From Treponema sp. (GTDB lineage Bacteria; Spirochaetota; Spirochaetia; Treponematales; Breznakiellaceae), in contig JAITBO010000379.1 of the NCBI GenBank assembly GCA_031283505.1, positions 1 through 13,843 of the forward strand: 13,843 nucleotides of DNA, in the 5' to 3' direction. Below, one piece after another: positions 12,245 through 13,843 of this stretch. Numbering within the stretch: the first letter of the stretch is position 1; each line of letters starts with the position of its first letter. The notes under the pieces are model-generated. The model searched no databases. It saw only the letters and a program-made list of their open reading frames with translations, and was not told the DNA's origin. The position numbers were made by a program, and so were the translations under genes.

Positions 12245-13843
12245 ATGAAAAACGCGAAATTGACAGGTCTTTTCGCAAAAAATAGCAAGTTATCCCTCTG
12301 TTTGCTGGCCGGTTTCCTGGCCGCTTTTCTGCTGGTTGGATGTTTTAACCCAATTACCGCCATCCCTCCCAAATCGGGCAACTCCGTTACCAATCCCTTT
12401 ACCGTTGACATCTTCATCGGTAAAGACGGTTCCGCACGCTCCGTAGCAGGTCCTGACTCGGCTCAGATAAAAGGGAATATCCGTAACTTTATGCAGCTTA
12501 TCGTTGTGGATGATACGGGAAACATCGTTGCCTATGCCGAGGACCGCAGGTTAAACGAGGAGGACACGGAGGGCGTGCTTTCCATCAATTCCATTGCCTT
12601 TGGTCAGAACTATCGCTTTTTGCTTCTGATGGGTCACTGGGAACACGAAAATTACAACTATTATGATGGTACTAACGATTTTCGGCCTCCCACCCTGCTG
12701 GCCGCAGGCTTAAAGACACAACAGGTATTCGGGAGCGAGACGATCACTGTGGTGATGTGGCCTATCGTGGTGGATACGGTGTTTAGCGCCAACGATAGAA
12801 ACTTAACCGTCGCACCGGTGATAACCAATGGGAACCCCGTAGCGGTTACCCTGTACCCGATAGACTGGGACGTACTATGGACCATAAACCGGGGCGCCAC
12901 CGGAAACGGCTTTACCGATCTGATCGGAAGAACGACGCCCCTTAGTAATCCCGATGCGTCCCTGACCGGGAAGATCATCACCCAGCCTATAGGGACCTAT
13001 ACATCCGGGTTTACCAAGATAGGGACGGTAGGTTCCGTAAACTTTAAACTTGAGTACAAACCCTTCACCACCGACGCGTGGAGTACGGTTAATAATAACA
13101 ACATAAAGTCGGACTTTTTTAACCTGATCGAGGGAGGCCCGGTGTGGATAATCCGCAACGGGGTAAACGACGAGCCCCAGAACGAAAGCACGAACTTTAC
13201 CAGGTTTGGGAATGAGGTGAATTACAATGGGAACGGTGCGGTACGGTTCGTTATAGCCCCCAAGACCCCGGATGACGGCAGCGAACTGGAGATCAGCAAT
13301 GGGGTATTTGTAGGACCTTCGACTTCAACTACGCCGGATATAACCTTTACCACCGATGGATATGAGGATAGTGCGGAAGTGTACTATGCGGTAGTGGAGA
13401 AAGGGCACACACCGGATTATTCCGACTATAAACCCCTGGGGGAAGACAATACGGTTGAGGAGGGGGATCACCGGGAAACGATAGAACTTGATACGGCAAA
13501 CGGGGATTACGACGTGTATGTGATCATCTACAAGGACGGAGAGGTGAGCGATCCGATCATCATCAACACGAAGGAAGGCGGCTTGGATACAGACTATGAG
13601 TGGGGAATCGGCAGGTTCATAGCGGTTGCCTATGATAGTGATAATGCCGCATGGTCCGGAGATGGGGGCAAAACATGGACGAATGCGCCGATGCCGAGGC
13701 TCGCCAATTGGCGCAGTGTAACCTACGGGGACGGGGTGTTTGTTGCGCTTTCCTGTACTGTCGACTACTATGCGGTTGCCAGGTCTGAAGATAACGGCGA
13801 AACCTGGCAAGAGATATATCTGCCGACTCTTCTGCCGATTCCA
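12245..13843 (+). CDS. Surface/periplasmic lipoprotein with Asp-box (BNR) repeats, 3' end beyond window
   Basis: The frame is open for 533 codons from the ATG at 12245 to the window edge, with no stop. An in-frame ATG at 12209 would begin in the terminator tail, so 12245 (AAAGAG upstream at 12226-12231) is preferred. A lipoprotein signal peptide ends in the lipobox LVGC, with C33 as the likely lipidated residue. A Ser/Asn/Pro-rich linker follows, then a long beta-rich region without recognised domain. The last 75 residues have two Asp-box motifs of the S-x-D-x-G-x-T-W type: SGDGGKTW (471-478) and SEDNGETW (514-521), 43 residues apart, separated by RSVTYGDGVFVAL. These suggest the beginning of a beta-propeller of the sialidase/BNR or YCF48-like kind, used in binding or glycan contact. 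Catalytic sialidase residues cannot be judged because the gene continues past the window. Confidence 0.85.
   Translation, partial: MKNAKLTGLFAKNSKLSLCLLAGFLAAFLLVGCFNPITAIPPKSGNSVTNPFTVDIFIGKDGSARSVAGPDSAQIKGNIRNFMQLIVVDDTGNIVAYAEDRRLNEEDTEGVLSINSIAFGQNYRFLLLMGHWEHENYNYYDGTNDFRPPTLLAAGLKTQQVFGSETITVVMWPIVVDTVFSANDRNLTVAPVITNGNPVAVTLYPIDWDVLWTINRGATGNGFTDLIGRTTPLSNPDASLTGKIITQPIGTYTSGFTKIGTVGSVNFKLEYKPFTTDAWSTVNNNNIKSDFFNLIEGGPVWIIRNGVNDEPQNESTNFTRFGNEVNYNGNGAVRFVIAPKTPDDGSELEISNGVFVGPSTSTTPDITFTTDGYEDSAEVYYAVVEKGHTPDYSDYKPLGEDNTVEEGDHRETIELDTANGDYDVYVIIYKDGEVSDPIIINTKEGGLDTDYEWGIGRFIAVAYDSDNAAWSGDGGKTWTNAPMPRLANWRSVTYGDGVFVALSCTVDYYAVARSEDNGETWQEIYLPTLLPIP

Overview
The window looks like chromosomal DNA of a host-associated spirochaete, most likely a Treponema of the termite-gut type. 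This is inferred from GC-rich genes split by AT-rich intergenic stretches, a lipoprotein with a spirochaete-style lipobox, an OmpA-domain protein recalling T. pallidum Tp0624, small exported barrel-like proteins, and several mobile-element remains. No rRNA, tRNA or CRISPR array was seen.

Layout. Positions 1-275 are the right end of an IS66-family insertion sequence. Positions 276-646 are non-coding with one clear hairpin. A complete tyrosine recombinase follows (647-1951). Next is a large DinG/XPD-type helicase (2095-4698) that carries an intact JAMM metalloprotease-type domain at its N-terminus. A promoter-bearing gap leads to a small exported protein (4837-5475) and a polytopic membrane protein (5578-6255). 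On the minus strand, 6242 to about 6960 is a decayed group II intron (reverse-transcriptase C-terminus, domain VI hairpin and 3' end). It lies downstream of, and in the same orientation as, a tight minus-strand operon: coiled-coil protein (10056-9586), glycerophosphodiester phosphodiesterase (9589-8792) and the lipid II flippase MurJ (8795-7179). These three genes are joined by 4-base stop/start overlaps. Diverging from the operon is an exported OmpA-domain protein (about 10165-11670) whose 5' end contains two strong palindromes. Positions 11671-12022 hold a structured, possibly RNA-coding segment. A previously easy-to-miss 48-residue hydrophobic ORF (12023-12169) has a very good ribosome binding site and is followed at once by a strong intrinsic terminator (12176-12206). 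The last gene, a lipoprotein with Asp-box (BNR) repeats (12245 onward), runs off the window end.

How the genes relate. The operon and its divergent neighbour concern the cell envelope: lipid II flipping, phospholipid head-group turnover and an OmpA-type periplasmic domain. The left third is a mobile-element accretion zone against a DNA repair/replication helicase. The most unusual items are the JAMM-DinG fusion, the small membrane ORF with terminator in front of the lipoprotein gene, the palindromes inside the OmpA-family 5' region, the OmpA domain that lacks its peptidoglycan-contacting Asp, and the intron relic.
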